This document shows, in pieces, positions 16,808 to 24,970 of a stretch of DNA of 36,968 nt (positions are counted from its first letter, which is position 1; every line of letters starts with the position of its first letter). The DNA lies in NCBI GenBank assembly GCA_023474155.1, contig JAMCYJ010000023.1, positions 1 to 36,968 of the forward strand, read 5' to 3'. Origin of the DNA: Candidatus Martarchaeota archaeon. GTDB lineage: Archaea > Micrarchaeota > Micrarchaeia > Micrarchaeales > Micrarchaeaceae. The notes under the pieces were generated by a model that ran no database searches, was not told the origin of the DNA, and saw only the letters and a list, made by a program, of their open reading frames with translations. A program made the translations under genes and the position numbers.

Positions 16808-17857
16808 ATGGTTGAAATTACGAGCCAGGATGACGAGGAGCTGCTCAAGTTCATTGAAAATTCAAAGCCCAAAATATATGTTATAGGAACAGGAGGCAGC
16901 GGAAGCAATACGATAAGCAGGCTTTTCAACATAGGCGTGCAGGGATGCGATTTGGTATCCATGAACACCGATGCCGCGCATCTTGTAAAGACGAAAGCGG
17001 ACAGAAAACTTCTTCTAGGCAAAAAACTAACAAGGGGCCTCGGCGCAGGAAGCGACCTCAAGATCGGCGCGGAGGCGGCAAAGGAATCCAAGGACGAGAT
17101 AAAGCACCTTATAAACGACGCGCAGCTTGTTTTCGTGACATGCGGGCTCGGCGGAGGGACAGGCACAGGCTCGGTTTCCGTCATAGCGCACGAGGCAAAG
17201 GAGCTCGGAGCGCTGACAATAGGGATTGTGACCCTTCCTTTTTCAAGCGAAGGCGCGACGAGGATGAAAAACGCGCTCGAAGGGCTCAACAGGCTGAAAA
17301 GGGAGGTGGATACGCTTATCGTGATAAGAAACGACAAGCTTCTTTCAATCGCATCAGACCTTCCGTTAAACATGGCATTCAGGGTATCCGACGAGGTTCT
17401 CGCAAGCGCGACAAAGGGCATTGTTGAAATGGTTACGAAGCCAGGAATGGTAAACATAGATTTTGCAGATCTTACTGCGACGCTTAGGGACGCGGGCTAT
17501 GGAGTTATAGGAAACGGCGAGGGCCTTGCGACTTCAAGAGACGCGGATCATGCCCGCATCGCGCTTGAGAACGCGATAAAAAGCCCGCTGCTTGACGTCG
17601 ACCTGTCAAACGCGAAGAAAGCATTGGTCAATATTGTCGGGGGGGAAAACCTGACGCTGAGGCAGGCCGAAGCAGTATTCAAGGACATTTCAGCAAGGAT
17701 AGACCCTACTGCATTGCTCAAGTGGGGCGCGAGAATCGAGCCCGACATGCAGAAAGACCTTATTCGCGTGATGATTGTCGTGAGCGGCGTGGATTTTCCA
17801 GACTACGGCCAGCAGATAGAGCCGAATGAGGAAATAGACCTCGACGAATTAATGTAA
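16808..17857 (+). CDS. ftsZ: Cell division GTPase FtsZ
   Basis: 349 aa. Tubulin-like GTPase that forms the division ring. N-terminal nucleotide site GTGGSGSN, tubulin signature GGGTGTG at residues 115-121, the T7 catalytic loop in NIDFADLTATL, and the C-terminal EEIDLDELM tail. The tail matches a short acidic end used by archaeal FtsZ for partner binding, but I cannot tell FtsZ1 from FtsZ2. It lies 53 bp after scpB in the same direction, so condensin and division genes cluster. A TTAATTATATT near 16760 could be its own TATA box. Confidence 0.95.
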   Translation: MVEITSQDDEELLKFIENSKPKIYVIGTGGSGSNTISRLFNIGVQGCDLVSMNTDAAHLVKTKADRKLLLGKKLTRGLGAGSDLKIGAEAAKESKDEIKHLINDAQLVFVTCGLGGGTGTGSVSVIAHEAKELGALTIGIVTLPFSSEGATRMKNALEGLNRLKREVDTLIVIRNDKLLSIASDLPLNMAFRVSDEVLASATKGIVEMVTKPGMVNIDFADLTATLRDAGYGVIGNGEGLATSRDADHARIALENAIKSPLLDVDLSNAKKALVNIVGGENLTLRQAEAVFKDISARIDPTALLKWGARIEPDMQKDLIRVMIVVSGVDFPDYGQQIEPNEEIDLDELM

Positions 17858-17906
17858 GCGGCCGCGGAAATTTGAGTTCTGTTCAACATGCAATTTTGAT
17901 TAGCAT

Positions 17907-20330
17907 ATGACTGATTCGTCTGTTAATAGCAGCAAGACAAGATTCGACGGCGTAGACGTAACGCGCGCCTTCAAAGAGCTCCGCACTTCGGCGCGCGGGC
18001 TGGCAGGCGCCGAGGCAGACGAAAGGATAAGGATACACGGCGGCAACGAGATACCTGAAAAAAAGAAAAATCCCGCGATAAAATTTCTGAAGAACTTCAG
18101 CGGGCCGATCCCGCTTATGCTCGAAGCGGTTATTTTAATCTCTTATTTTCTCGGCAACTTCAAGGACATGTATATTATTCTCGCCCTTCTTATTTTCAAT
18201 TCAATAGTCACGTTTATCGAGGAGCGCAAGGCAGACAATTCCCTGGAGCTGCTTAGGGACCGCCTCGCTGTCAATGCGAAAGTGCTTAGGGATGATAAAT
18301 GGTCGGTCAGGCCAGCGAGGGAATTGGTAGAGGGGGACGTAGTATCTGTAAAGACAGGGGACATAGTGCCCGCAGACCTCAAAGTCATTTCATCGCAGGA
18401 CCTGATGGCCGACGAGTCTGTGCTTACCGGTGAGACGAAAATGAAGCCGAAGCCGAAAAACAGCACCATGTATTCAGGTTCAGCAGTAAAGCAGGGCACG
18501 GGTTTATGCCTTGTCATCGGTACAGGATACAACACTTATTTTGGGCGCACGACAAAGCTCATAGAAGTTGCAAAACCCGAAATGCATCTTGAAAAAGACA
18601 TATTCAATATTGTAAAGTATATCGTTGCAATAGATTTTTTGCTTGTCGTATTTATGGCGCTATGGGCCGTTTTTGTTTTCAAATATCCTATAACAGAAAT
18701 GCTGCCTTTCAGCCTTGTGCTGCTGATCGCCTCGGTGCCTGTCGCCCTTCCCGCGGCGATAACAGTCTCGACGGCAGTTGGCACTGAACGGCTCTCAAAA
18801 AAATCAATCCTGATTACGCGCCTGCAGGCGATCGAAGAGGCGTCGGGCATAAATGTCGTGTGCTTCGACAAGACAGGCACGATAACGAAAAACGTTCTGG
18901 AGGTGAAAGAGGTATTTCCGCTCGGAAGGCACTCTGAAAAAGACGTGGTTGTAGGCGCGCTGCTCGCATCAGACAGGGACGGCAATGATCCTATAGACTC
19001 AGCAATAATATCCTATTCCGGCAAAACGCATTGCGCCGCAGGGAAATCCAAACAGATTTCATTTACTCCGTTCACTCCTGCAACAAAATACGCGAGCGCG
19101 AAAATATCGACAGGGAAGGAGACATTCACTGTAACAAAGGGGTCTATCGAAGTCCTGGCAGGTCTCAGCAGGCTTTGCAAAAAAGACATGGCCAAGCTGA
19201 TGCGGCAGGTAAAGGAATATTCAGGCAAGGAGTTTAGGACAATAGGGGTCATGAAGAAGCGCGGCAAAAATCCCGCGGAATTTCTTGGCATAATTGCGAT
19301 GTACGACGAACCGAGAAAGGACGCGGCAAGTCTTATAAAAGAACTCAGGGGCCTCGGCATATCGATAAAAATGCTGACAGGAGACGATATAGTCATAGCA
19401 AGGCAGATTGCTGGCGAGGTAGGAATAGGGGGCAATATAATTTCAGCTGGCGAATTAAAAGGCAAAAGCGTAGCCGACGTCAATGACCTTGTGGAAAATA
19501 GCGACGGGTTCGCAGGCATATATCCTGAGGACAAATTTTTGATCGTGAAGGCTTTGCAGAGCAAGGGGTACAGGGTTGCAATGACAGGCGACGGCATAAA
19601 CGACGCGCCCGCGCTGAAGCAGGCAGACATAGGCATCTGCGTCGAAAACGGGGCGGACATTGCAAAGAGCGTCGCAAGCATCGTTCTTATGAAAAACGGA
19701 ATAAACGTGATTGTCGACGCGATAAAAGAAAGCAGAAAAATATTCGAAAGAATCAGGGTTTATGCAATGTTCAAATTGATAAGGATATTCCAGCTGCTGC
19801 TCTTTATTTTTATAATATTTGTTTCGATAAAGGTCGTCCCGATAACCGCGTTGATGCTTATCTTGCTGATTTTCACGACAGACATAGCGAACATATCAAT
19901 TTCGACAGACAATGTCGCGTATTCGAAGAGCCCCGACATCTGGAACATCAAGGACCTTGTAAAATATTCGTTCAGCCTTAGCGCGGTGTTTTTCATGTTT
20001 TTGCTTGTAATGTCCTTTTTTTCAATGCCGTTTGTTACAGGAACCAAGCAATTCCAGACCTTTGTATTTCTTATGTTTGACATTACAAGCATCATGCTTC
20101 TCTACAGCATAAGATCCCAGACAAGTCTTTTTGGAAGAAGGCCGAGCAAGTATCTTGTCATTGCATCGCTAAGCGGGGCGGCATTCGGCGTAATAGCGTC
20201 TTTGTTCGGTATATTTATCCCAAAGATAGGAATATATCCCGTGCTATTGGTTTTAGGATTCAGCGCATTGTTTGTGCTGCTATTTGATGTGATCAAAATT
20301 AAGATCTACAAGCACTTGAAGATGCAGTAG
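17907..20330 (+). CDS. Plasma-membrane proton-efflux P-type ATPase (P3A)
   Basis: 807 aa. The phosphorylated Asp is residue 321 in DKTGTITKN; ATP-binding GDGINDAP at 561-568; actuator-domain LTGETKM. N-terminal and C-terminal halves contain hydrophobic clusters consistent with about ten membrane helices. P3A pumps export protons; in archaea they are frequent in acidophiles such as Thermoplasma and Micrarchaeota, so it may keep the cytoplasm near neutral, though proton transport rather than another cation is inferred from overall similarity. The last residues form a short cytoplasmic tail after the final membrane helix. It follows ftsZ with 49 bp between. Confidence 0.9.
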   Translation: MTDSSVNSSKTRFDGVDVTRAFKELRTSARGLAGAEADERIRIHGGNEIPEKKKNPAIKFLKNFSGPIPLMLEAVILISYFLGNFKDMYIILALLIFNSIVTFIEERKADNSLELLRDRLAVNAKVLRDDKWSVRPARELVEGDVVSVKTGDIVPADLKVISSQDLMADESVLTGETKMKPKPKNSTMYSGSAVKQGTGLCLVIGTGYNTYFGRTTKLIEVAKPEMHLEKDIFNIVKYIVAIDFLLVVFMALWAVFVFKYPITEMLPFSLVLLIASVPVALPAAITVSTAVGTERLSKKSILITRLQAIEEASGINVVCFDKTGTITKNVLEVKEVFPLGRHSEKDVVVGALLASDRDGNDPIDSAIISYSGKTHCAAGKSKQISFTPFTPATKYASAKISTGKETFTVTKGSIEVLAGLSRLCKKDMAKLMRQVKEYSGKEFRTIGVMKKRGKNPAEFLGIIAMYDEPRKDAASLIKELRGLGISIKMLTGDDIVIARQIAGEVGIGGNIISAGELKGKSVADVNDLVENSDGFAGIYPEDKFLIVKALQSKGYRVAMTGDGINDAPALKQADIGICVENGADIAKSVASIVLMKNGINVIVDAIKESRKIFERIRVYAMFKLIRIFQLLLFIFIIFVSIKVVPITALMLILLIFTTDIANISISTDNVAYSKSPDIWNIKDLVKYSFSLSAVFFMFLLVMSFFSMPFVTGTKQFQTFVFLMFDITSIMLLYSIRSQTSLFGRRPSKYLVIASLSGAAFGVIASLFGIFIPKIGIYPVLLVLGFSALFVLLFDVIKIKIYKHLKMQ

Positions 20331-20425
20331 AGCAGCCCGCAATATTAATGGTTATTAATTTGAAATTTAATCAGATTCCTTAAATATTTAAGTTGCTTAA
20401 TAGTAATTGGGAACAAGGTGTAAAA

Positions 20426-21166
20426 ATGAAAAATTATTTGTTTCTTGCGCTATTTTTGTCTGTATTTTTGGGCATTTCCTTTGCAGCAGGCATAGGGACA
20501 TCAAAAATATCATTTTCAAATAATTCAATCAATATATCCCAGGGCAGTTCGGCGCGGGTCAATTATACTGTCGCGTTAATATCAGGCAGCAAGTGGGCCA
20601 CAAGCATGGTTTTATTGAATCAAACCCTGCTTCTGCAAAAAGGCATAAGCGCGGCAATGAGCAATCCCTCAAGTGATCCGACATTTTCAGGCATACTTAC
20701 TATAAGTGCGTCATCCGCCACTCCGCCAGGCAAATACAACCTCTCGTTTCAGGCAACAGGCGACGACCCATCGGTAAACAATTCTGTTATAATATTAAAC
20801 GTCGCTGCGCCAAGCGCATCCGCAACATCAAGCCAAATAACAAATCCCATTGTATCCTCCCAATACAACAAGCAGCCTGCTTATGCTGTAAGCCACAGCA
20901 TTGCAAATTATTTATTGTATGCATTGATGCTTGTCGTTCTAATATTGAACATCTACTTTATTGCAATAATGAAATATTTTAATGCAAAGCTAATTTTTGC
21001 AAGCGCCTTGCTTATTTTGATAGGGTCCCTTGCATGGCTTTATGGGGACATTAACGGGGGCCTTTTTTATTACATCGCCGCAGGATTTGCCGCAATAATA
21101 ATAGGAACTATTCTGTGGTTGTATGCAGACTATAAAGGCGGCGCATTCAAGAAGCGCCAGGCTTGA
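20426..21166 (+). CDS. Secreted/membrane protein with signal peptide and C-terminal membrane helices, unknown
   Basis: 246 aa from ATG 20426. Signal peptide (MKNYLFLALFLSVFLGISFA), an external domain of about 120 residues with NxS/T sequons (NNS, NIS, NYT, NQT, NNS), then three membrane helices (about 155-180, 184-203, 208-228) and a basic end. A TTG at 20393 is in frame but lies within the TATA-like region TTAAATATTT, and AAGGTG 5 nt before 20426 is a good ribosome binding site, so 20426 is preferred. No family recognised; perhaps a cell-envelope protein. Confidence 0.75.
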   Translation: MKNYLFLALFLSVFLGISFAAGIGTSKISFSNNSINISQGSSARVNYTVALISGSKWATSMVLLNQTLLLQKGISAAMSNPSSDPTFSGILTISASSATPPGKYNLSFQATGDDPSVNNSVIILNVAAPSASATSSQITNPIVSSQYNKQPAYAVSHSIANYLLYALMLVVLILNIYFIAIMKYFNAKLIFASALLILIGSLAWLYGDINGGLFYYIAAGFAAIIIGTILWLYADYKGGAFKKRQA

Positions 21167-21237
21167 AAGATTATCGCAACTAATTTATTTATTGCCTCTT
21201 TTATTATTAAGAAGGAAGCTAAAATAATGCCGAAAGA

Positions 21238-21310
21238 GGGGTTGTATGCTAGCTTGGTAGACTGCCGGCTTCGGGAGCCGGTTACCGGAGTTCAAATCTC
21301 CGCAACCCCA
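21238..21310 (+). tRNA. tRNA-Pro (anticodon CGG)
   Basis: Acceptor GGGGTTG pairs with CAACCCC (21303-21309), discriminator A at 21310. Anticodon stem CCGGC/GCCGG encloses TTCGGGA, anticodon CGG at 21272-21274. No intron. The 3' end directly abuts a transposase-like remnant on the other strand. Confidence 0.95.
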
Positions 21311-21576
21311 TTTAATTTTGAGATTCTCCCTGTAGGTTTTTTGTATTTTAAACCTCTGATACCACCTTTCCGGTATGCAATAATGAAACGATTAACGGTG
21401 CTATAGTTTATGTGCGCATCTTTTGCAACTTCCTGTCTCGGTTTTTTACAACAGAGCAGTATACAATTGTACCTCTGCCACATTTTTGCGTCATTCTCTA
21501 CTTTGAGAAGTTTTTCTAGGATTTTTTTATCACCTTTCAGAGTGTCAATAATTCTGGTGGTCTTATAATGGCCGCC
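21292..21576 (-). pseudogene. IS630-type helix-turn-helix transposase fragment
   Basis: Open on the minus strand from a TAA at 21577-21579 through a first ATG at 21483 into the tRNA-Pro 3' end, ending at 21292. The peptide has the HTH and GGIxGLKxKxxGR pattern (RQEVAKDAHINYSTVNRFI then YRKGGIRGLKYKKPTGR) of the N-terminal DNA-binding domain of IS630-like transposases. The DDE catalytic domain is absent, as the frame runs straight into the tRNA. An upstream segment (KKILEKLLKVENDAK...) belongs to the same helix cluster. It is therefore a remnant, or a small HTH protein; the lack of a normal start for the upstream part favours a remnant. Confidence 0.55.
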
Positions 21577-21585
21577 TTATAAGAC
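21560..21585. repeat. 9-bp perfect inverted repeat flanking the transposase remnant
   Basis: GTCTTATAA (21560-21568) and TTATAAGAC (21577-21585) with 8 bp between. It lies between the transposase remnant and the truncated cydA. It could be a terminal inverted repeat end or a two-way TATA element. Confidence 0.5.
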
Positions 21586-21614
21586 TATTTGTTTGCTAAG
21601 ATTTAAGTCTTTTA

Positions 21615-21815
21615 CTATAGGACAAGCGCGACAACTGTTCCTGAAGCAGCTCCGATGGCAAACAGCACCACAAAGGCGATGGCAAGTCTTTTTGCAAATA
21701 CTATGTAATGCATGTCCCGCGTCTTTGCGCCAATAACCTCTGCTATGATTATTATCCCAGGAACTGTAATTCTTAGTGATGCAAATATTATATGGACTCT
21801 AAGCGTAAGTGCCAT
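21615..21815 (-). pseudogene. cydA: Cytochrome bd oxidase subunit I, N-terminal fragment
   Basis: 66 codons. MALTxxxH at the start matches the family's FALTxxxH with the haem b595 ligand His (His8 here), and FAKRLAIAFVVLFAIGAASGTV matches the second membrane helix region, after which the reading frame stops at TAG. A complete subunit is about 450 aa with Q-loop and haem b558 ligands, none of which follow. It is therefore a broken gene. It lies 75 bp downstream of the DUF981 gene on the same strand, a reading order that suggests an original operon. The break point lies 30-40 bp from the transposase remnant. Confidence 0.75.
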
Positions 21816-21890
21816 AAGCAGCCTGTTAAAAAATGATAATTTCCATTTAATTATTTGGCTGGCATATACGTGCCGCGCTCTGGAAATCTA

Positions 21891-22487
21891 TCACGGCGGC
21901 GACGCCAGATGGGCAGGAAGAGATATTGCTCCAAGCGCAAGCGCAGCAACGCCCGCAAGCGCAAGAAATATTATGAATAATGCAAATGCAAACAAGTAAG
22001 GCGATGATCTTTTGTTGAAGTCATAGACCAGTGTCGCAGGGTATGCAAAAATCCCCGCAAGGCCAAAAAACCCATAAAGTCCAAGAAGCATTTGTGGCGC
22101 CTTTGTCATGTTCAAATTGTAGCCAAATATGCCGTATAATATAATTATCACACCGAAAAGCAGAGAAAGAAATCCGATCGAATTTATCTTCTTTCCGAAA
22201 AATATAGCTATGCTTAAGCTCATCAGCAGTATCCCAAACATCATAAATGGATCGTAAAATAAGATGTTATAGCTTCCAGGGAGGCTCCACATAAGCTCCT
22301 CGGCCAATGCATTTGCAAATATAAAAAATCCGACGATGAATACTGGAATCATGCCATCTTTTATCCCTTCAAACTCTTTTTTTGCCTTGCTGAATTTAAA
22401 ATAAGCAGTTATTATTACATACAAAAGCAAAGCTGCGCTGAAAAATAAGACGAACAGTTCAAATGCCAGGTTATCTATAAATACCAT
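21891..22487 (-). CDS. DUF981 family integral membrane protein
   Basis: 198 aa, nearly all membrane helices (about six). The start IDNLAFELFVLFFSAALLLYV and the WSLPGSYNILFYDPFMMFGILLM segment are characteristic of DUF981 (PF06168), a family of uncharacterised archaeal and actinobacterial membrane proteins. The C-terminus is short and followed by the cydA remnant, so a role connected with the bd oxidase is suggested by context alone. CTTTTTATTTTTAAG on the minus strand (22504-22518) is a TATA region about 25 nt before the ATG at 22487. Transcribed divergently from the NAD kinase gene. Confidence 0.85.
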   Translation of the reverse strand: MVFIDNLAFELFVLFFSAALLLYVIITAYFKFSKAKKEFEGIKDGMIPVFIVGFFIFANALAEELMWSLPGSYNILFYDPFMMFGILLMSLSIAIFFGKKINSIGFLSLLFGVIIILYGIFGYNLNMTKAPQMLLGLYGFFGLAGIFAYPATLVYDFNKRSSPYLFAFALFIIFLALAGVAALALGAISLPAHLASPP

Positions 22488-22600
22488 GCTTTATATTTCA
22501 ATGCTTAAAAATAAAAAGCTTTATTTTTAATATTTATGCGGTTAACTATATTATTTGTATTTCAAAAATATTACGGATACGAGATTTGAGGGGTTAGTTC

Positions 22601-23371
22601 ATGAAGGAGATAAGCATTGTGCTGAAAAGGAATGATAAAAAGATTATGCAAAGGCTGCGGCAAAGCTTTAGGATTTCAAAAAAAGCAAACCTGTGCCTTG
22701 CAATTGGCGGCGACGGCACGTTCATAAAGGCCGCAACCATGCATTCCTGTCCTATACTTCCTATACGCATGACTGAAAACGGCAGCATAGGCTATTATTC
22801 CGATCTCACCACGAAAGACCTTGGCTATATAATAAAAAATATAAAAAATGACAATTTTGTTGTCCAAAATATTTCAAATAAGCTTCAGGTTGTATTCAAT
22901 AAATCTAGCTATTTTGCAATAAACGAGATAGAGCTTAAGAATGTCTCCTTGTCTGTCAACTTTGTACTGAGTAGGAGGCATGGCAAAAAAGCAGAGCGCA
23001 TATATCCTTATGTCGTGAGCGGCGACGGCATGATTGTCACAACACTGCTCGGCTCGACAGCTTATAACAGGACCGCAAAAGGCCCTATAATACTCGCGCC
23101 GAATGTCCTTTGCATAACCTTTCTCAATATCGACGGCCCGTATTCAAATCCGATAATAGTTGGCGCGGATGAAGTAATAGAAGTGAAAATTGCAAAGTAC
23201 GAGGGGATCCTTAAATATGATGGAAAAATAATCCGCACATTGCGGGAGGGCGACAAATTCCAGATAATGCTGTCAAACAAGCAGATATTGATTGCAAGAT
23301 TCAAGGAAAAGATAGAGCCGTTCCACTCAAAGCTCGACAGGCTGATAAAGGGAAAGCTCATCAATAAATAA
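22601..23371 (+). CDS. nadK: NAD kinase
   Basis: 256 aa. ATP-dependent phosphorylation of NAD to NADP, cytoplasmic. GGDGT at residues 36-40 (GGDG motif), the NE motif in FAINEIELKN, and GDGMIVTTLLGSTAY, the conserved glycine-rich segment. Length is usual for archaeal forms. ATG 22601 is preceded by GAGGGGTTAG, a possible ribosome binding site. It supplies NADP(H) for trxB and HMG-CoA reductase. It converges with the minus-strand gene ending at 23383, with 11 bp between. Confidence 0.95.
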   Translation: MKEISIVLKRNDKKIMQRLRQSFRISKKANLCLAIGGDGTFIKAATMHSCPILPIRMTENGSIGYYSDLTTKDLGYIIKNIKNDNFVVQNISNKLQVVFNKSSYFAINEIELKNVSLSVNFVLSRRHGKKAERIYPYVVSGDGMIVTTLLGSTAYNRTAKGPIILAPNVLCITFLNIDGPYSNPIIVGADEVIEVKIAKYEGILKYDGKIIRTLREGDKFQIMLSNKQILIARFKEKIEPFHSKLDRLIKGKLINK

Positions 23372-23382
23372 TATCCTGCGGT

Positions 23383-23871
23383 TTACCCATGGATAAGCTT
23401 CTTTAGTACCAATTCATATTTTTTTTGCATATATTTTGGAGGCTGCATCTCATATTTCGTGCTTTCTTTATCCCTCTCAAGGTAATAAAGGCCTTTAAGC
23501 GACGCGCCCGCGGGTTTTAGTATACCTTCCTCGTAGGGTTTATATTTTTCAATATATTCCGCAATTTCTGAAATGCTTATTTTAGCATTCTCCTCTTTAT
23601 CTGCGTTTATCTTATTGAGGCGCATTTGGGCTAAAAATCCGCCTACGGATAGCAGTACATCTTTTGTTATTGGAAATTTCACTGTGTCTTGCGTCAAACC
23701 TTGTTCATTTTTTTGCGAGCTTTCGGTGCCGCCTTTGACCTGTCTGTTGCTACTTCTGGAATTAGCAACTCTATTGCGTCTTGCCAGTCTAAACAAATCC
23801 GCTGCGTTGCTGCAGCCTCTGCGTTTCTCGTGTATCTTGTCAAAGCCATTGCTGATTTTCGTTTCATTCAT
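23383..23871 (-). CDS. Unknown protein, basic N-terminus and helical C-terminus
   Basis: 162 aa from ATG 23871. The N-terminal 55 residues are basic and low-complexity (Arg, Ser, Asn, Gln-rich), likely disordered; residues about 67-160 (FPITKDVLLSVGGFLAQ, then SISEIAEYIEKYKPYE) look like a folded helical domain. A GTG at 23904 is in frame and would add 11 residues (MLSRILYKGNF). No membrane segment, signal peptide or known motif. Function unknown; the gene is isolated, facing nadK. Confidence 0.55.
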   Translation of the reverse strand: MNETKISNGFDKIHEKRRGCSNAADLFRLARRNRVANSRSSNRQVKGGTESSQKNEQGLTQDTVKFPITKDVLLSVGGFLAQMRLNKINADKEENAKISISEIAEYIEKYKPYEEGILKPAGASLKGLYYLERDKESTKYEMQPPKYMQKKYELVLKKLIHG

Positions 23872-23955
23872 AAAATTGCCCTTATATAATATTCTGCTAA
23901 GCACGGATCTTAATTCAATAAAGTATTCCTTTTTATGATATTTATAATTTTTTAT

Positions 23956-24102
23956 TTATGTTTTGATTTGTATTATCCCGAAATAAGTTTCTATCGGTAA
24001 AAGAATATATACGCCCGTCTGATTTTTGTCATCTACTAAAAGCATGAACTTATTGAAGTCCATGTTTAGAAATACGCCTATCCCATTGAATTTTTCCCTC
24101 AA
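23956..24102 (-). CDS. Possible small ORF of 48 aa, unknown
   Basis: Begins at a TTG (24102) with an AGGTGG sequence 8-13 nt before it and ends at TAA (23956-23958). The peptide has an alternating hydrophobic pattern (NGIGVFLNMDF, GVYILLPIETYFGIIQI) suggestive of beta strands. No similarity recognised. It occupies an otherwise empty stretch between 23905 and 24232, which holds no other feature I can see. Confidence 0.25.
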   Translation of the reverse strand: MREKFNGIGVFLNMDFNKFMLLVDDKNQTGVYILLPIETYFGIIQIKT

Positions 24103-24232
24103 CTACTTAACCACCTCTAACAAATTATTGCATAAGTTATAAAGCAAGAAAGATAGAGGAAATGCCTTGCAGATTTAAACAATTATTGGGTAAAACTGCA
24201 GTGGAGAAAGAAGCAAATACGTAACTGGTAAT

Positions 24233-24766
24233 TTAATATTTGAGCAGCGTAAAGAAATCGTATCCTTTAAGTTTTTCTCTTCCTTTCAGCGCGCTCAATT
24301 CTATAAGTGCGCATATGCCCGCAATTTTTGCATCTAATTTTTCAAGGAGTTCTATGCTTGCTGCAAGTGTTCCGCCTGTTGCAAGCACATCGTCAATTAT
24401 CAAAACCTTGCTGTCCTTTTCGACAGCATCGCTGTGCATCTCAATTGTCTGCTTTTCAGCGTATTCAAGGCTGTAAGAAACTTCAACAGTTTTGTATGGC
24501 AGTTTTCCTTTTTTCCTTATCGGTATAAACCCTTTTTTCAGCTTGTATGCAAGCGCCGAGCCTATAATGAAGCCACGCGCATCAATCCCTGCTATATAGT
24601 CTATATCCTTTCCGTAAAGACTGACATTTATGTAGTCTATGCAAAGCGCAAACAAGTCCTTGTCCTTTAGCAACGGCGTTATGTCCCTGAACATGACCCC
24701 TTTTTTAGGGTAATTCTCTATGTCCCGTATCTTTGACCTCAGTAGTTTTTCTATATCCTCGTTCAT
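24233..24766 (-). CDS. apt: Adenine phosphoribosyltransferase
   Basis: 177 aa from ATG 24766. Makes AMP from adenine and PRPP in purine salvage. PRPP site VLIIDDVLATGGT and the N-terminal NYPKKGVMFRDITPLL and GIDARGFIIGSAL segments are typical of Apt. A TTG at 24802 is in frame upstream, but the first strong motif begins soon after 24766. The gene is the second minus-strand gene after nrdJ and lies beyond a 40-bp repeat array. It could be co-transcribed with nrdJ through the array, or start from its own promoter. Confidence 0.92.
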   Translation of the reverse strand: MNEDIEKLLRSKIRDIENYPKKGVMFRDITPLLKDKDLFALCIDYINVSLYGKDIDYIAGIDARGFIIGSALAYKLKKGFIPIRKKGKLPYKTVEVSYSLEYAEKQTIEMHSDAVEKDSKVLIIDDVLATGGTLAASIELLEKLDAKIAGICALIELSALKGREKLKGYDFFTLLKY

Positions 24767-24820
24767 TTCAATGCCTTTAATTGTTAATTTCAAATCGAGC
24801 AAACTTCTCCATAGGAACTT

Positions 24821-24969
24821 TTTTCTTGATTGAACTTCTTCCTAAGAAGCCCAAAGACTTTTTTCTTGATTGAACTTCTTCCTAAGAAGCCCAAAGACTT
24901 TTTTCTTGATTGAACTTCTTCCTAAGAAGCCCAAAGACTTTTTTCTTGATTGAACTTCTTCCTAAGAAG
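24821..24969. repeat. 40-bp tandem repeat array, 3.7 copies, with internal hairpins
   Basis: Three identical 40-bp units (24821-24860, 24861-24900, 24901-24940) and a partial fourth (24941-24969). Each has CTTCTT-CCT-AAGAAG, a 6-bp hairpin, and a T6 run on the plus strand (A6 on the minus strand). In the last copy the hairpin is a 10-bp perfect inverted repeat, arms 24951-24960 and 24964-24973, and its outer end holds the nrdJ stop codon. The units are contiguous, with no spacers, so it is not a CRISPR array. Confidence 0.97.
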
Positions 24970-24970
24970 T

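Noticed and set aside
16945..17427. Arg-rich 160-codon ORF in another frame of ftsZ
   Set aside because: It is a shadow of ftsZ in the +2 frame, with high Arg and no family match.
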